A stretch of 64,000 nucleotides of DNA from Chryseobacterium viscerum. GTDB taxonomy: Bacteria > Bacteroidota > Bacteroidia > Flavobacteriales > Weeksellaceae. The stretch spans positions 2,728,001 through 2,792,000 of the forward strand of contig NZ_JAPDFT010000001.1 of the NCBI RefSeq assembly GCF_025949665.1, in the 5' to 3' direction. Below, piece after piece: positions 49,431 through 58,349 of this stretch. A program made the translations under genes and the position numbers. The notes under the pieces are model-generated. The model saw nothing but the letters and a program-made list of their open reading frames with translations, was not told where the DNA came from and did not search any database. The first letter of the stretch is position 1, and each line of letters starts with the position of its first letter.

Positions 49431-51209
49431 ATGACGATCAAGAGATTATTCGATATTCCGCACTACGCTTTAGAAAAATATCCGAAAACGGATATGTTTG
49501 TAACTAAGTATCAGGGTGAGTGGAAAAAAACTTCTACACAGGAGTTTATTAATGAGGGAAATAAGATATCCAGAGGGTTACTGAAGCTGGGCATAAAACC
49601 GGGTGATAAAATCGCTTTGATTACTACCAATTCCCGTACTGAATGGGCAATTATGGACTTTGGTCTTTCTCAGATCGGAGTTGTTTCTGTACCTGTTTAT
49701 CCGAGCATTTCACCTGAAGATTACGAATTTATCTTCAACAATGCTGAAATTCAGTACTGTTTTGTTTCTGACAAAGAGCTGTTGACTAAGGTAATGAAAG
49801 TAAAACATAATATCCCAAGTCTACAGGGAATATTTACTTTCGACAACATCAGCGGCGCTGCCAACTGGAGAGAAATTCTGGATCTGGGTAAAGATGAATC
49901 TACACAAATTGAAGTAGACGACCTTTCCAATGCCATCAATACAGAGGATCTTGCGACTATTATTTATACTTCTGGAACTACCGGAAGACCTAAAGGAGTA
50001 ATGCTTACTCACAATAATATTGTTTCAAACGTATTGGGTGCTATTCCAAGAATTCCAAAGAAAAAGAGCTTGGATTATAAGGAAACAAGAGCATTAAGCT
50101 TCCTGCCAATCTGCCATATCTTTGAAAGGATGCTTTTCTATCTCTATCAATACAACGGTTTTTCTCTTTATTTTGCTGAAAGCATCGAGAAAATGGGGGA
50201 AAACGTGAAAGAAGTGAAGCCCCATTATATGACTGTAGTCCCAAGGTTGGTAGAAAAGGTATATGATAAAATTTACAATACGGGATCTTCTGCCGGAGGA
50301 TTAAAATCAAAAATATTCTTCTGGGCTTTGAATCTGATCAGCAAGAAAAAAGTAATCTCGAAACCATCCGGACTTCAGGAAATCATTGCAGACAAACTGG
50401 TATTTTCCAAATGGAGAGAAGGTTTAGGCGGTGAAATTGTGACATTAGTTTCAGGATCTGCGGCATTATCTACAAGACTTAACTTAATGTTCCAAAATGC
50501 AGGAATTCCAATTTTGGAAGGTTATGGTTTAACAGAAACTTCCCCGGTAATTTCCGTAAACAGCTTTGAGAAAATGAAAGTAGGAACGGTAGGTATTCCA
50601 TTGGATAATTTAAAAGTAAAGATCCAGGAAGATGGTGAAATTACAGTAAAAGGACCATCTGTTTTCAAAGGGTATTTCCAAAATGAAGAGATGACCAAAG
50701 AAGCCTTTACAGAAGATGGGTTTTTCAAAACCGGAGATATCGGACATATTGATAGTGACGGGTTTTTACAGATCACTGACCGTAAGAAAGAAATGTTCAA
50801 AACTTCTGGTGGAAAATATATTGCCCCACAGACGATTGAAAATTTAGCAAAAGCTTCTAAGTTCATAGAACAGATCATGGTTGTAGGTGATGGTGAAAAA
50901 ATGCCATGTGCTTTGGTACAGCCTGATTTTGAATTTGCAAAAAGCTGGGCTATGAGAAATAATCTGAATATAGGCTCTACACCAGAAGAGATTGCAAAAA
51001 GTACTGAGCTGAAGCAAAGGATTGAAAAGGAAATCGAAGGAATCAACGAACATCTTGGAAACTGGGAAAAAATTAAAAAGATTGAGCTTACTCCTGAAGT
51101 ATGGAGCATTGAAAGCGGATTGCTTACTCCAACTTTAAAACTAAAAAGAAAGGCAGTAAAAGAGAAGTTTATTGCTTTGTATAATAAGATGTATGATCAT
51201 CATGAGTAA
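49431..51209 (+). CDS. Long-chain fatty-acid-CoA ligase (AMP-forming)
   Basis: A 592-aa ANL-superfamily enzyme that activates fatty acids to acyl-CoA. It has the AMP-binding P-loop TIIYTSGTTGRPKGVMLTHN, LPICHIFERMLFYLYQYNGF, ILEGYGLTETSPVISVNSFE, GFFKTGDIGHIDSDGFLQIT, DRKKEMFKTSGGKYIAPQ and the C-terminal Lys motif TPTLKLKRKAVKEKF. Length and motifs match the FAA1-type long-chain ligases common in Bacteroidota. Next to an acyl-CoA dehydrogenase, it points to fatty-acid breakdown. A terminator follows. Confidence 0.94.
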   Translation: MTIKRLFDIPHYALEKYPKTDMFVTKYQGEWKKTSTQEFINEGNKISRGLLKLGIKPGDKIALITTNSRTEWAIMDFGLSQIGVVSVPVYPSISPEDYEFIFNNAEIQYCFVSDKELLTKVMKVKHNIPSLQGIFTFDNISGAANWREILDLGKDESTQIEVDDLSNAINTEDLATIIYTSGTTGRPKGVMLTHNNIVSNVLGAIPRIPKKKSLDYKETRALSFLPICHIFERMLFYLYQYNGFSLYFAESIEKMGENVKEVKPHYMTVVPRLVEKVYDKIYNTGSSAGGLKSKIFFWALNLISKKKVISKPSGLQEIIADKLVFSKWREGLGGEIVTLVSGSAALSTRLNLMFQNAGIPILEGYGLTETSPVISVNSFEKMKVGTVGIPLDNLKVKIQEDGEITVKGPSVFKGYFQNEEMTKEAFTEDGFFKTGDIGHIDSDGFLQITDRKKEMFKTSGGKYIAPQTIENLAKASKFIEQIMVVGDGEKMPCALVQPDFEFAKSWAMRNNLNIGSTPEEIAKSTELKQRIEKEIEGINEHLGNWEKIKKIELTPEVWSIESGLLTPTLKLKRKAVKEKFIALYNKMYDHHE

Positions 51210-51217
51210 ATAATATC

Positions 51218-51250
51218 AACCGCTTCATTTTGAGGCGGTTTTTTTCTGTT
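51218..51250 (+). terminator. Terminator of the acyl-CoA ligase gene
   Basis: AACCGC and GCGGTT pair with inner TCA/TGA, followed by T8. Confidence 0.8.
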
Positions 51251-51287
51251 TTGGCTAAAGCCAATAGGAAGATTTATTTTTTTAGTT

Positions 51288-51307
51288 AAACGGGCTAAAG
51301 CCCGTTT
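51288..51307. repeat. GGGCTAAAGCCC palindrome
   Basis: AAACGGGCTAAAGCCCGTTT is a perfect 8-bp stem with a TAAA loop. A partial relative GGCTAAAGCC lies at 51253-51262. The type appears to be a dispersed intergenic repeat. Confidence 0.6.
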
Positions 51308-51356
51308 CTATTGATTCACCACCATTGATTTTTTTAATCTAATTATAGCCAACCTT

Positions 51357-51420
51357 TGTCATTCCGTAGGAATCCATACTATAATCAAAAAGTAGAGTTG
51401 AGATTTCTGCGGAATGACAG
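51357..51420. repeat. GTCATTCCG imperfect palindrome
   Basis: TGTCATTCCGTAGGAATC pairs with GATTTCTGCGGAATGACA 30 bases later. Same family as the elements at 2877-2931 and about 46052-46101, all in gaps downstream of genes. Confidence 0.65.
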
Positions 51421-51490
51421 AGACACCGCAAAAAATACATTATGCTAAAAGTTTAAACGGGGTAAGCCTGTTCCTATTACATATACACAA

Positions 51491-51520
51491 AAAAGCTGTT
51501 TCAGAAATGAAACAGCTTTT
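51491..51520 (-). terminator. Terminator of the 51542-52318 gene
   Basis: Perfect 13-bp stem AAAAGCTGTTTCA / TGAAACAGCTTTT with a GAAA loop, 21 nt past the stop. Confidence 0.85.
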
Positions 51521-51541
51521 GTATTGTTTTAAAATCAATAA

Positions 51542-52318
51542 TTAGAATTTAATTACAGATTTCATTCTTTCGTTTTCTTCCATTACCAGTTCGTCATCAA
51601 CAAGGATTTTCCCTGAATGCTCATCAATAATAATTTTCTTTCTCTGAGCAATTTCCATTTGCTTTTGAGGCGGAATGGTGAAGAAAGATCCTTTTGGAGC
51701 TCCTCTTTCTAATCCTACTACTGCAAGACCGTTAATAGAATTTGTTCTGATTCTGTTGTAAGAAGCCAATAATCTCTCATCGATTTTACCTGCATATTCT
51801 TTAGATTGCTCTAAAAGATATTCTTCTTCTTTCTGAGTTTCAGAGATAAGACCATCTAATTCTTCTTTCTTGAATTTCAAGTGGCTTTTCAAATCGTCGA
51901 TCTTAGTATTCAGTTCACTTAAAGTTTCGTTTTTGTGAGCAATTTTCACTCCGAATTCTTTAATTCTTTTTTCAGCAAGCTGAATTTCCAGATCCTGGAA
52001 TTCCATTTCCTTTCCTAATGCTTCAAACTCTTTATTGTTTCTTACATTATCCTGCTGAGATTTGTACTTCTCAATTAAAGTTTTAGCATGGTTAATAACT
52101 TCATGCTTTGTTTTGATCTGATCGTCCTGATCTTTGATATCAGCATGAAATTTTTCAGCTCTTTTTTCAAGACCTTCAATCTCGATTTCAAGATCTTCAA
52201 CTTCAATTGGCAATTCTCCTCTAGTATTTCGGATTTCATCCAATCTTGAATCAATGATCTGTAAATCGTATAAAGCTCTTAATTTTTCTTCAACTGAAAT
52301 ATCGTTGGTTTTTGCCAT
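51542..52318 (-). CDS. COG1579-type coiled-coil protein with cysteine-less zinc ribbon
   Basis: A 258-aa protein. The first 190 residues form long antiparallel coiled coils (LEIEIEGLEKRAEKFHADIK, EFQDLEIQLAEKRIKEFGVK). The C-terminal segment, RGAPKGSFFTIPPQKQMEIA then DEHSGKILVDDEL, aligns with the zinc ribbon of this family. There C-G-G-C-F..IPPQ and C-E-H-C-G-R-I-L-V carry four zinc-binding cysteines; here all four positions are non-Cys. The fold may persist without metal. It lies 2 nt downstream of the Nif3-like gene, an association frequent in Bacteroidota. Its role is unclear. Confidence 0.8.
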   Translation of the reverse strand: MAKTNDISVEEKLRALYDLQIIDSRLDEIRNTRGELPIEVEDLEIEIEGLEKRAEKFHADIKDQDDQIKTKHEVINHAKTLIEKYKSQQDNVRNNKEFEALGKEMEFQDLEIQLAEKRIKEFGVKIAHKNETLSELNTKIDDLKSHLKFKKEELDGLISETQKEEEYLLEQSKEYAGKIDERLLASYNRIRTNSINGLAVVGLERGAPKGSFFTIPPQKQMEIAQRKKIIIDEHSGKILVDDELVMEENERMKSVIKF

Positions 52319-52320
52319 AT

Positions 52321-53418
52321 TTAAATGAAATAATTTACTGGGTTTGTTTTTTCAATAGATTTTGAAATTGCAAATGTACTAAATTTTTGTGATAAAATTT
52401 CAAATAATTGTTGGGTAACAAATTGTTCCGATTCATAATGGCCAATATCACAAATCAGCATTTTAGACTCAGCTAAAAAATAGTCGTGATATTTAAGATC
52501 TCCGGTAAGATAAGCATCACATTTCCTGGAAGCAGCAGATCTTATTCCACTCGCTCCGGAACCTCCCAGAACCCCTACTCTTTTGATTTTTTTATTGTTA
52601 AATGAAGAATGTTTTATCACCTCAAGACCAAACTTTTCTTTTACAAACCCCAGGAAATCTTTTTCATCCATTTCTTCTTCCAGGTCACCATACATTCCCA
52701 GTCCGGCATGATGGTTTTTATTATCCAGGCTGTATATTTGGTGAGCTACTTCTTCGTAAGGATGTGCGGCTTTCATCGCTCCTACAATCTGACCTTGTTT
52801 AAAGCCTTCAAAAATTACAGAGATCATATCTTCATCTGCATTTTCACGAATGCCCTGCTGTCCTGAGAATGGATTTGAACCCTCTACCGGTCTGAATGTT
52901 CCGTTACCATTGACCGTAAAACTGCATTCGTCATAGAAACCTATATTTCCTGCTCCTGCTGAAAACATAGCTTCTTTTACTTTTTCGGAATGCTCTTTCG
53001 GAACAAAAACCGTCAGCTGTTTTAAATTATTTTCTTTCGGTTGAAGAATTTTCATATTCTTTAATCCCAACTGACTGCAAATTCCATAATTAACCCCAAA
53101 GAAATCATTATCAAATGCTGTATGAATGGCATAGATCGCCACTTTATTTTCGATAGCTTTTAAAACAGCTCTTTCTACATAATTTTTCCCTGTTAAAGAT
53201 TTGAGTCCGGAAAATATAATCGGATGGAAACATACAATAAGATTGCAGTTTCTTTCAATAGCTTCATCTACAACATTTTCCAAAGCATCATGACAAACCA
53301 GAATCCCAGATACATCACGATCATAAATACCACACAACAGACCTACATTATCAAAATCTTCTGCCTGTCTGATACTTATTTCCTCTTCAATCTTTGCAAT
53401 TACAGTTTTTAGCTTCAT
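52321..53418 (-). CDS. Nif3-like dinuclear metal center protein (YqfO type)
   Basis: A 365-aa protein of the Nif3/YqfO family, hexamers with a two-metal site. The conserved metal-binding motifs are LIVCFHPIIFSGLKSLTG, AIHTAFDNDFFGVNYGIC and, at the C-terminus, LTGDLKYHDYFLAESKMLIC then IGHYESEQFV. Between the two halves (about 120-235) is the YqfO-specific PII/CutA-like insert (LTVFVPKEHSEKVKEAMFSA, GAMKAAHPYEEVAHQIYSLD). I chose ATG 53418 (MKLKTVIAKIEEEISIRQAE), where the family starts, over a codon 57 nt upstream. Proposed GTP cyclohydrolase activity is not certain. Confidence 0.92.
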   Translation of the reverse strand: MKLKTVIAKIEEEISIRQAEDFDNVGLLCGIYDRDVSGILVCHDALENVVDEAIERNCNLIVCFHPIIFSGLKSLTGKNYVERAVLKAIENKVAIYAIHTAFDNDFFGVNYGICSQLGLKNMKILQPKENNLKQLTVFVPKEHSEKVKEAMFSAGAGNIGFYDECSFTVNGNGTFRPVEGSNPFSGQQGIRENADEDMISVIFEGFKQGQIVGAMKAAHPYEEVAHQIYSLDNKNHHAGLGMYGDLEEEMDEKDFLGFVKEKFGLEVIKHSSFNNKKIKRVGVLGGSGASGIRSAASRKCDAYLTGDLKYHDYFLAESKMLICDIGHYESEQFVTQQLFEILSQKFSTFAISKSIEKTNPVNYFI

Positions 53419-53492
53419 TAATTTATATTTTACAGTTACAGCGAAGATATTAATTTTACTAAAAATCCAAAGCATATTTCTGATTCAATAAA

Positions 53493-53516
53493 AAACCGGC
53501 TTTCATCGGCCGGTTT
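53493..53516 (-). terminator. Terminator of the 53549 gene
   Basis: AAACCGGC / GCCGGTTT stem with an 8-nt loop, 33 nt past the stop. Confidence 0.75.
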
Positions 53517-53548
53517 CAATTTGATATTAAAAAAATAAATAGACACTG

Positions 53549-54397
53549 TTAATCTTTGAAAAGCGATACTCTTGTAAAGGATTCCATTACCACACTACAG
53601 TTGATATCGGCTTCCATAAAAAGCTGATAGCCTCTTCCCGGATCAAGACTCGCAGGATCTGCAATGGTATAGAAATAGAACGTAAGGATGTTACCTGATC
53701 CACTTGAACCACTTGGCAGCAACTGGATAGAGTTAATTTCAAAACCGGAATCAGGGTTTTTAAAAGTAGCTTTTACGGATCCTGAAGAGTTGGACCCCGG
53801 AGTAATCGTAGCGATAGCCCTCCAGACATGGACCTGTCCGTTAATTTCATTTTCCCTCCATTTACCCGTAGCAGCAACATAAATATTGGATGTAACTCCC
53901 GGAAATGGAACTGTGGTTTCCGGCCAGCTTGTAGTAGGACTTGCTGCAAAGACCAGCGGTGTGGCATAAAGCACCTGTTGTCTTGGGCCATACCCGCTTC
54001 CTGCTGCACTTAAACTGAATGAAGGTTTTACATTTGCGTTTCCAGAATTTATTTTAACGACACCGTCGTTACCAGCCTGAGAAGATGTGGGAACAAAAAG
54101 CTGTCTCCAGAGGGTACCATCCCAATACTGGAAGTTATTCGTTGTCGTATTAAAAATAAGTGTTCCTGCAGTAAGGTTAGCATTCGCAACACCTGCAGGC
54201 GGTACTGTGGAAGCGTTATTATCTGCCAGGTATGTATCCCGGTCAGTATCAGTAAGACGAGGAATGAGAATCCCTTTCTGGTTGGAGACTATATCCAGTA
54301 CTGCAGCACCATTGGGTGTTCAAGTATTAATCCCAACCTGAGCGTGTACAAAACTGCTTATGAAAAACAGAATAAACAAGGTTAAAATTTTTCTCAT
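53549..54397 (-). pseudogene. Secreted tail-fibre-like protein gene with an early in-frame TGA
   Basis: A 282-codon frame starting MRKILTLFILFFISSFVHAQ (signal peptide) with a single TGA as codon 26 (54322-54320). The motif is then G-I-N-T-stop-T-P-N-G-A-A-V-L-D-I-V, where the common Bacteroidota pattern VGINTxTPxxxAxLDV has one sense codon. After the stop the frame continues unbroken: NQKGILIPRLTDTDRDTYLA, NNFQYWDGTLWRQLF and a C-terminal beta domain. The family resembles secreted or tail-fibre-like proteins of unknown role. A downstream restart at an internal ATG is possible but would lack a signal peptide. It may be a real loss or a base error. Confidence 0.75.
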
Positions 54398-54646
54398 GAT
54401 ATAAAGCTTTTGTTGGATAAAATTACAAACTTGAGTTAGTATTATGTTAAAAAATAAATTTTTATATGTCATATTTTATTTGTATTTTGTATATTATAAT
54501 GTATTGAAAATCATTAAATTAAGTATTAATAATTCACTTTTTAATGATAGAAATACTTTTAACATTTGCAGGATTCTTTTAACAATCATATCTTTACCCT
54601 ATACTTTATAGAAATTACTAACTTCGCTGTGAAATAACCTATATAA

Positions 54647-55474
54647 ATGGAAAGAGAACATAATCTTGTTCCTGAGGACAAACTTTGGAAAAGATTCCTT
54701 TACCGGATCATTTATCGTTCCGATACCAGGCTCGGAAAACTGTTTGATATCATCTTATTATCTTTAATTCTTGCAAGTACTGCTATCATTATGATGGAAA
54801 GTGTACCTCAGCTTGATAAAAGGTTTCATTATACCTTCCTGATTCTGGAGTGGGTGATTTCAATTTTCTTCACTCTTGAGTATTCTATGCGTATTGCAGT
54901 GGTAAAAAATAAACGAAATTATATTTTCAGTTTTTTCGGAGTTATAGATTTTCTTGCACTGGTTCCTTTTTTCCTTAGCTTTTTCTTTCCTATCACTAAG
55001 TATTTCCTGATTTTCAGGATGCTGAGAATGTTGAGGATTTTCAGGATTTTCAACTTACTGGATTTTATGAATGACGGCTACCTTATTGTAAGGGCTCTGA
55101 AAAACAGTTCGAGAAAAATTTACATCTTCCTTTTATTTCTGATTATATTCTCCGTGATTGTAGGATCACTGATGTTTATGGTGGAAGGCGGGCGGCAGGG
55201 ATTTGAAACCATCCCACAATCTATCTATTGGGCGGTGGTTACCGTAACTACTGTAGGATATGGTGATGTATCCCCAATCACACCTTTAGGAAAGTTTTTT
55301 GCAGTTGTTCTGATGCTGGCCGGTTATTCTATTATTGCAGTTCCTACCGGTATTGTAACGGCAGAAATGAGAAACAAGAGACAAAACCTGGAACTGATCT
55401 GTGAACGCTGTGGTAACGAAGATATTGATGATGATGCAAGGTATTGCAAGAAATGTGGCAAGAAATTAGCTTGA
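54647..55474 (+). CDS. Six-helix voltage-gated-type potassium channel with zinc-ribbon tail
   Basis: A 275-aa ion transporter. It shows four voltage-sensor helices, with S4 as FRMLRMLRIFRIFNLL (regularly spaced Arg). Then come S5, the pore loop with the K+ selectivity filter TVTTVGYGD, and S6 (FAVVLMLAGYSIIAVPTGIV). The cytoplasmic C-terminus ends in a CxxC...CxxC zinc ribbon (CERCGNEDIDDDARYCKKCG), a feature of many bacterial Kv channels. The neighbour downstream is a small one-helix protein. Confidence 0.94.
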   Translation: MEREHNLVPEDKLWKRFLYRIIYRSDTRLGKLFDIILLSLILASTAIIMMESVPQLDKRFHYTFLILEWVISIFFTLEYSMRIAVVKNKRNYIFSFFGVIDFLALVPFFLSFFFPITKYFLIFRMLRMLRIFRIFNLLDFMNDGYLIVRALKNSSRKIYIFLLFLIIFSVIVGSLMFMVEGGRQGFETIPQSIYWAVVTVTTVGYGDVSPITPLGKFFAVVLMLAGYSIIAVPTGIVTAEMRNKRQNLELICERCGNEDIDDDARYCKKCGKKLA

Positions 55475-55517
55475 TATTGAATATCAATATAATTTATTCA
55501 CCAAATACCAGAAAATC

Positions 55518-55676
55518 ATGGAACCAAAAAAGAAAAACAAACCGAATAGTCTAGTGATCATTCTTTTTGCACTGGTGGTGCTGATGATCATCGTCTACTT
55601 TATATTAGTAATGTTCTTCCCTACTGTTTTTGACCTTATGAATAAGGGAGAGATACAACCGGTACCCAACAAATGA
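55518..55676 (+). CDS. Small single-helix membrane protein
   Basis: A 52-aa frame 43 nt behind the channel gene: MEPKKKNKPNSLVIILFALV, then a hydrophobic helix (VIILFALVVLMIIVYFILVM) and a short polar tail ending QPVPNK. The basic N-terminus before the helix predicts the N-terminus inside. A terminator lies 60 nt downstream. Its size and helix make it a plausible real gene, perhaps an accessory of the channel, but no family was recognised. Confidence 0.65.
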   Translation: MEPKKKNKPNSLVIILFALVVLMIIVYFILVMFFPTVFDLMNKGEIQPVPNK

Positions 55677-55735
55677 TGAGTAATGAGCGATGGGGAAATA
55701 ATTTGTAATCAACTAGAACTTTAGTACAAAATAAA

Positions 55736-55765
55736 AAAGATGAGTGAAATATTTCGCTCATCTTT
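55736..55765 (+). terminator. Terminator after the small membrane protein gene
   Basis: Perfect 9-bp stem AAAGATGAG / CTCATCTTT with inner GAAAT/ATTTC pairing, followed by CTTTT. Confidence 0.8.
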
Positions 55766-55853
55766 CTTTTGATCCATTGATTGTCAATGTCATTATAATA
55801 AAAAGGACGGATCATCACTGACCCGTCTCTTTCTTTTTTATTTAAATGATAAA

Positions 55854-58178
55854 TTATTTTTTAATGGCTTTAATGGTCTGCTTAGATCCGTCTTTCATTT
55901 CTAAAGTTACTAAGTAAACGCCCTGCATTAAGTCTCTTAAATGTATTGTAGATTCAGGGTTTGCAATAGTTTTCACTAATCTTCCTGCAACATCCGTTAC
56001 TGATACATTTTTCACATTTTTCACATCAGAAATATTTAATACATCCGTAAATGGATTAGGATATACTTTGATACTGTTTTTCGCTGCAGAAACTTCAGAT
56101 GTTGCCAGATTCGCATTGCTGATGCTTATATCATCTACATACAGATTAAACTGGTCTGCATCTGAATAGGCATTAAATCCAAAGAAATACACTCCGGTAA
56201 CAGGAACTGTAAACGTTATAGACTCTGTATGAGCCATTTCATCGTTGATTGAAGGATAATCTGCCACTGAGTTTGTCATCGCAGATTCAACCGGTGAAGT
56301 TCCGTAAGCTACTTTTAGTTTTTCAGCATAAGTTGATGAATTATTCCCATATTTATAGCTGATTGTATACTGTACTCCTGCTGTCAGATTCAATCCTTGG
56401 GTAAAGAACCATGCATTGGCAGCATTGGAAGAATTATAATGATACCTTAGTACATTGGTGGTAAATCCCTGGCTATCAGAAGGTGGGTCTGAAGTTTCCC
56501 AGTCATTCCCCGATCCCATATTGGTATTCATAGTACAACCAGGAAGATCCGGAGTAGTAACACTCTCAAAATCTACAAGATAAGGAAGGTTCGCACTTGA
56601 ACATAATGTAGTAAATGTAACAGGATCGCTCCATGCACTTTTGCTTGTTGCACTACATGCAGATCTCACCCATACATAGTAGACAGTGTCTGGTGCTAAA
56701 CCTGGAATGTTATAAGTAATTGCTGTAACTCCTGTGAAATTTGGTGTACTTGCCGCTGTAGGAGCTGTATTGGTTGTGCTGTAATAAATGTCATATCCGT
56801 TTGCAGGTACGGGAGTGGCAGCCGTCCAGGAAACCGTAGCTCCTCCGGCAGTAATATTTGAGATAGCCAGAGCAGTTGGCTCACTACAAGCAGGTGCAAC
56901 ATCTACATTAATATCATCTACATACAGCTTGTTCATGTTAGCATCAGAATATGCCTGGAATCCAATATAATATACACCTGTAGTTGTTGGTGTAAAGTTC
57001 ACAAAAGCACTTGTTGCAGTACTGGTAACTACATTCGGGTGATCTGCCAGTGCATTGGTCATTCCTGCACCTGTGGCTGAAGTTCCGTAGGCTACTTTTA
57101 ATTTTTCAGCATATACAAATCCTTCTGCATTTGCATATTTATATTTGACTCTGTAAGTAACTCCTGCTGTAAGGTTGATTCCATTAGTGAAAAACCAGGT
57201 ATCAGCATTATTGGCATAGTCATAAGAATACTTAAGAACATTTCCTGTAAATCCTTGAGCGTCCAGATCGCCAGTTTCCCACATATTTCCTGACCCATCA
57301 TTCACTACTGAAGTACAATTCGGGAGATCAGGAGGAGTTACACTCTCGAAATCCAGTGCGTATGGCACACCTACAGAAACACAAGCTGTCATAAATGTTG
57401 CCATTTGAGACCATGCACTCTTATCTGTAGTACTGCATGCAGAACGTACCCATACGTGGTAAACAGTTGCCGGAGCAAGTGTAGACAAATTAGCCGTTAA
57501 AGCATTACTGGTTCCGGAAACTACAGTAGCCGCTGTAGGATATGTATTGGATGTTGAGTAATAATATTCATAGCCGCTGCCCGGAGCAGAAGCTGGTGCT
57601 GTCCACGCAATCTGAGCTGTATTTGTGGTAACTGTTGAAACCGTTAAACCGGTTGGAGCAAAGCAGGTAGGAACCGCTCCTATTACAACTGTATAATCAT
57701 GTGCTTCTCCATAGCCAGATATATTGCAGGGGATAGGATCACTGGAGAATCTATCTCCTACTCTCATCCTGTAAGTACCCGGAGTTACGGTAGAAGGAAT
57801 TGTTATAAGCCCTGAAGTAATATTGTTTGCTCCTACAAGGGTACTGCTTGCTGAAGCTACAAGCTCTGGAGCTGCATCATCAAAAGTTCCGTCATTATTA
57901 AAATCTATCCAGATCCGTACATTCTGATCACTATAACCATGTTTAACGCTAAAATCATAGTTTAAACCTGCATTAAGGTTAATTGTCATAGAAGTAAAAT
58001 CTCCATACGAATCAACAGAACAGCCTGTATCTGCATGATTAAATCCGGCACCCGGAATGGTAAAAGAGTCTATCATATCCCCTCCACTACATCCGCTAGC
58101 AAATGCCGGCGTACAGTAAGTCTGTGCGGAAGATAAAAAGCCAGTTATTAAAAAACCAACGAGTAAAAAGTTTTTCAT
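55854..58178 (-). CDS. T9SS type A surface protein with GEVED, Fn3 and anchor-J domains
   Basis: A 774-aa secreted protein. Signal peptide (MKNFLLVGFLITGFLSSAQT); GEVED domain (DFSVKHGYSDQNVRIWIDFN, GTYRMRVGDRFSSDP); then two copies of a pair: fibronectin type III (APGSGYEYYYSTSNTYPTAA, VYHVWVRSACSTTDKSAWSQ) plus a choice-of-anchor J-like domain (LPYALDFESVTPPDLPNCTS, GVYYIGFQAYSDANMNKLYV). It ends in a T9SS type A tail (IKVYPNPFTDVLNISDVKNV ... KAIKK). The tandem Fn3/anchor-J copies are clearly duplicated. Likely an adhesin or protease-type surface protein; no catalytic domain is visible. Confidence 0.88.
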   Translation of the reverse strand: MKNFLLVGFLITGFLSSAQTYCTPAFASGCSGGDMIDSFTIPGAGFNHADTGCSVDSYGDFTSMTINLNAGLNYDFSVKHGYSDQNVRIWIDFNNDGTFDDAAPELVASASSTLVGANNITSGLITIPSTVTPGTYRMRVGDRFSSDPIPCNISGYGEAHDYTVVIGAVPTCFAPTGLTVSTVTTNTAQIAWTAPASAPGSGYEYYYSTSNTYPTAATVVSGTSNALTANLSTLAPATVYHVWVRSACSTTDKSAWSQMATFMTACVSVGVPYALDFESVTPPDLPNCTSVVNDGSGNMWETGDLDAQGFTGNVLKYSYDYANNADTWFFTNGINLTAGVTYRVKYKYANAEGFVYAEKLKVAYGTSATGAGMTNALADHPNVVTSTATSAFVNFTPTTTGVYYIGFQAYSDANMNKLYVDDINVDVAPACSEPTALAISNITAGGATVSWTAATPVPANGYDIYYSTTNTAPTAASTPNFTGVTAITYNIPGLAPDTVYYVWVRSACSATSKSAWSDPVTFTTLCSSANLPYLVDFESVTTPDLPGCTMNTNMGSGNDWETSDPPSDSQGFTTNVLRYHYNSSNAANAWFFTQGLNLTAGVQYTISYKYGNNSSTYAEKLKVAYGTSPVESAMTNSVADYPSINDEMAHTESITFTVPVTGVYFFGFNAYSDADQFNLYVDDISISNANLATSEVSAAKNSIKVYPNPFTDVLNISDVKNVKNVSVTDVAGRLVKTIANPESTIHLRDLMQGVYLVTLEMKDGSKQTIKAIKK

Positions 58179-58297
58179 ATAAATCAGTATTAGTTACTCA
58201 AATCTAGTGAAAATCAGCAACAAAAAAAATATTTTTTTCATCATATAATAACAAATACCACTTTTCTTTTAACATAAGGCAATTCCGTAAAAAAAAA

Positions 58298-58330
58298 GAG
58301 CGACTGCCCAAATTGAGCAGTCGCTTTTTT
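58298..58330 (-). terminator. Terminator of the 58350 gene
   Basis: GCGACTGC / GCAGTCGC stem with A/T tracts on both sides, 20 nt past the stop. Confidence 0.85.
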
Positions 58331-58349
58331 TATTTTTTTAAGAATTTAT

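Larger units (their letters stand above)
51210..51541. other. Intergenic region with terminators and palindromes
   Basis: 332 bases. It holds the ligase terminator, a perfect palindrome AAACGGGC-TAAA-GCCCGTTT (51288-51307), an imperfect GTCATTCCG palindrome (51357-51420) and the terminator of the minus-strand gene (51491-51520). No gene-like frame. Confidence 0.7.

Noticed and set aside
53419..53475. 19-residue N-terminal extension of the Nif3-like protein
   Set aside because: The family begins at MKLKTVIAKIEE; the extension shows no conservation and starts at a poor site.
54320..54322. TGA as a selenocysteine codon
   Set aside because: The site is in a structural motif with no catalytic cysteine, and no selenocysteine insertion hairpin was seen next to it.
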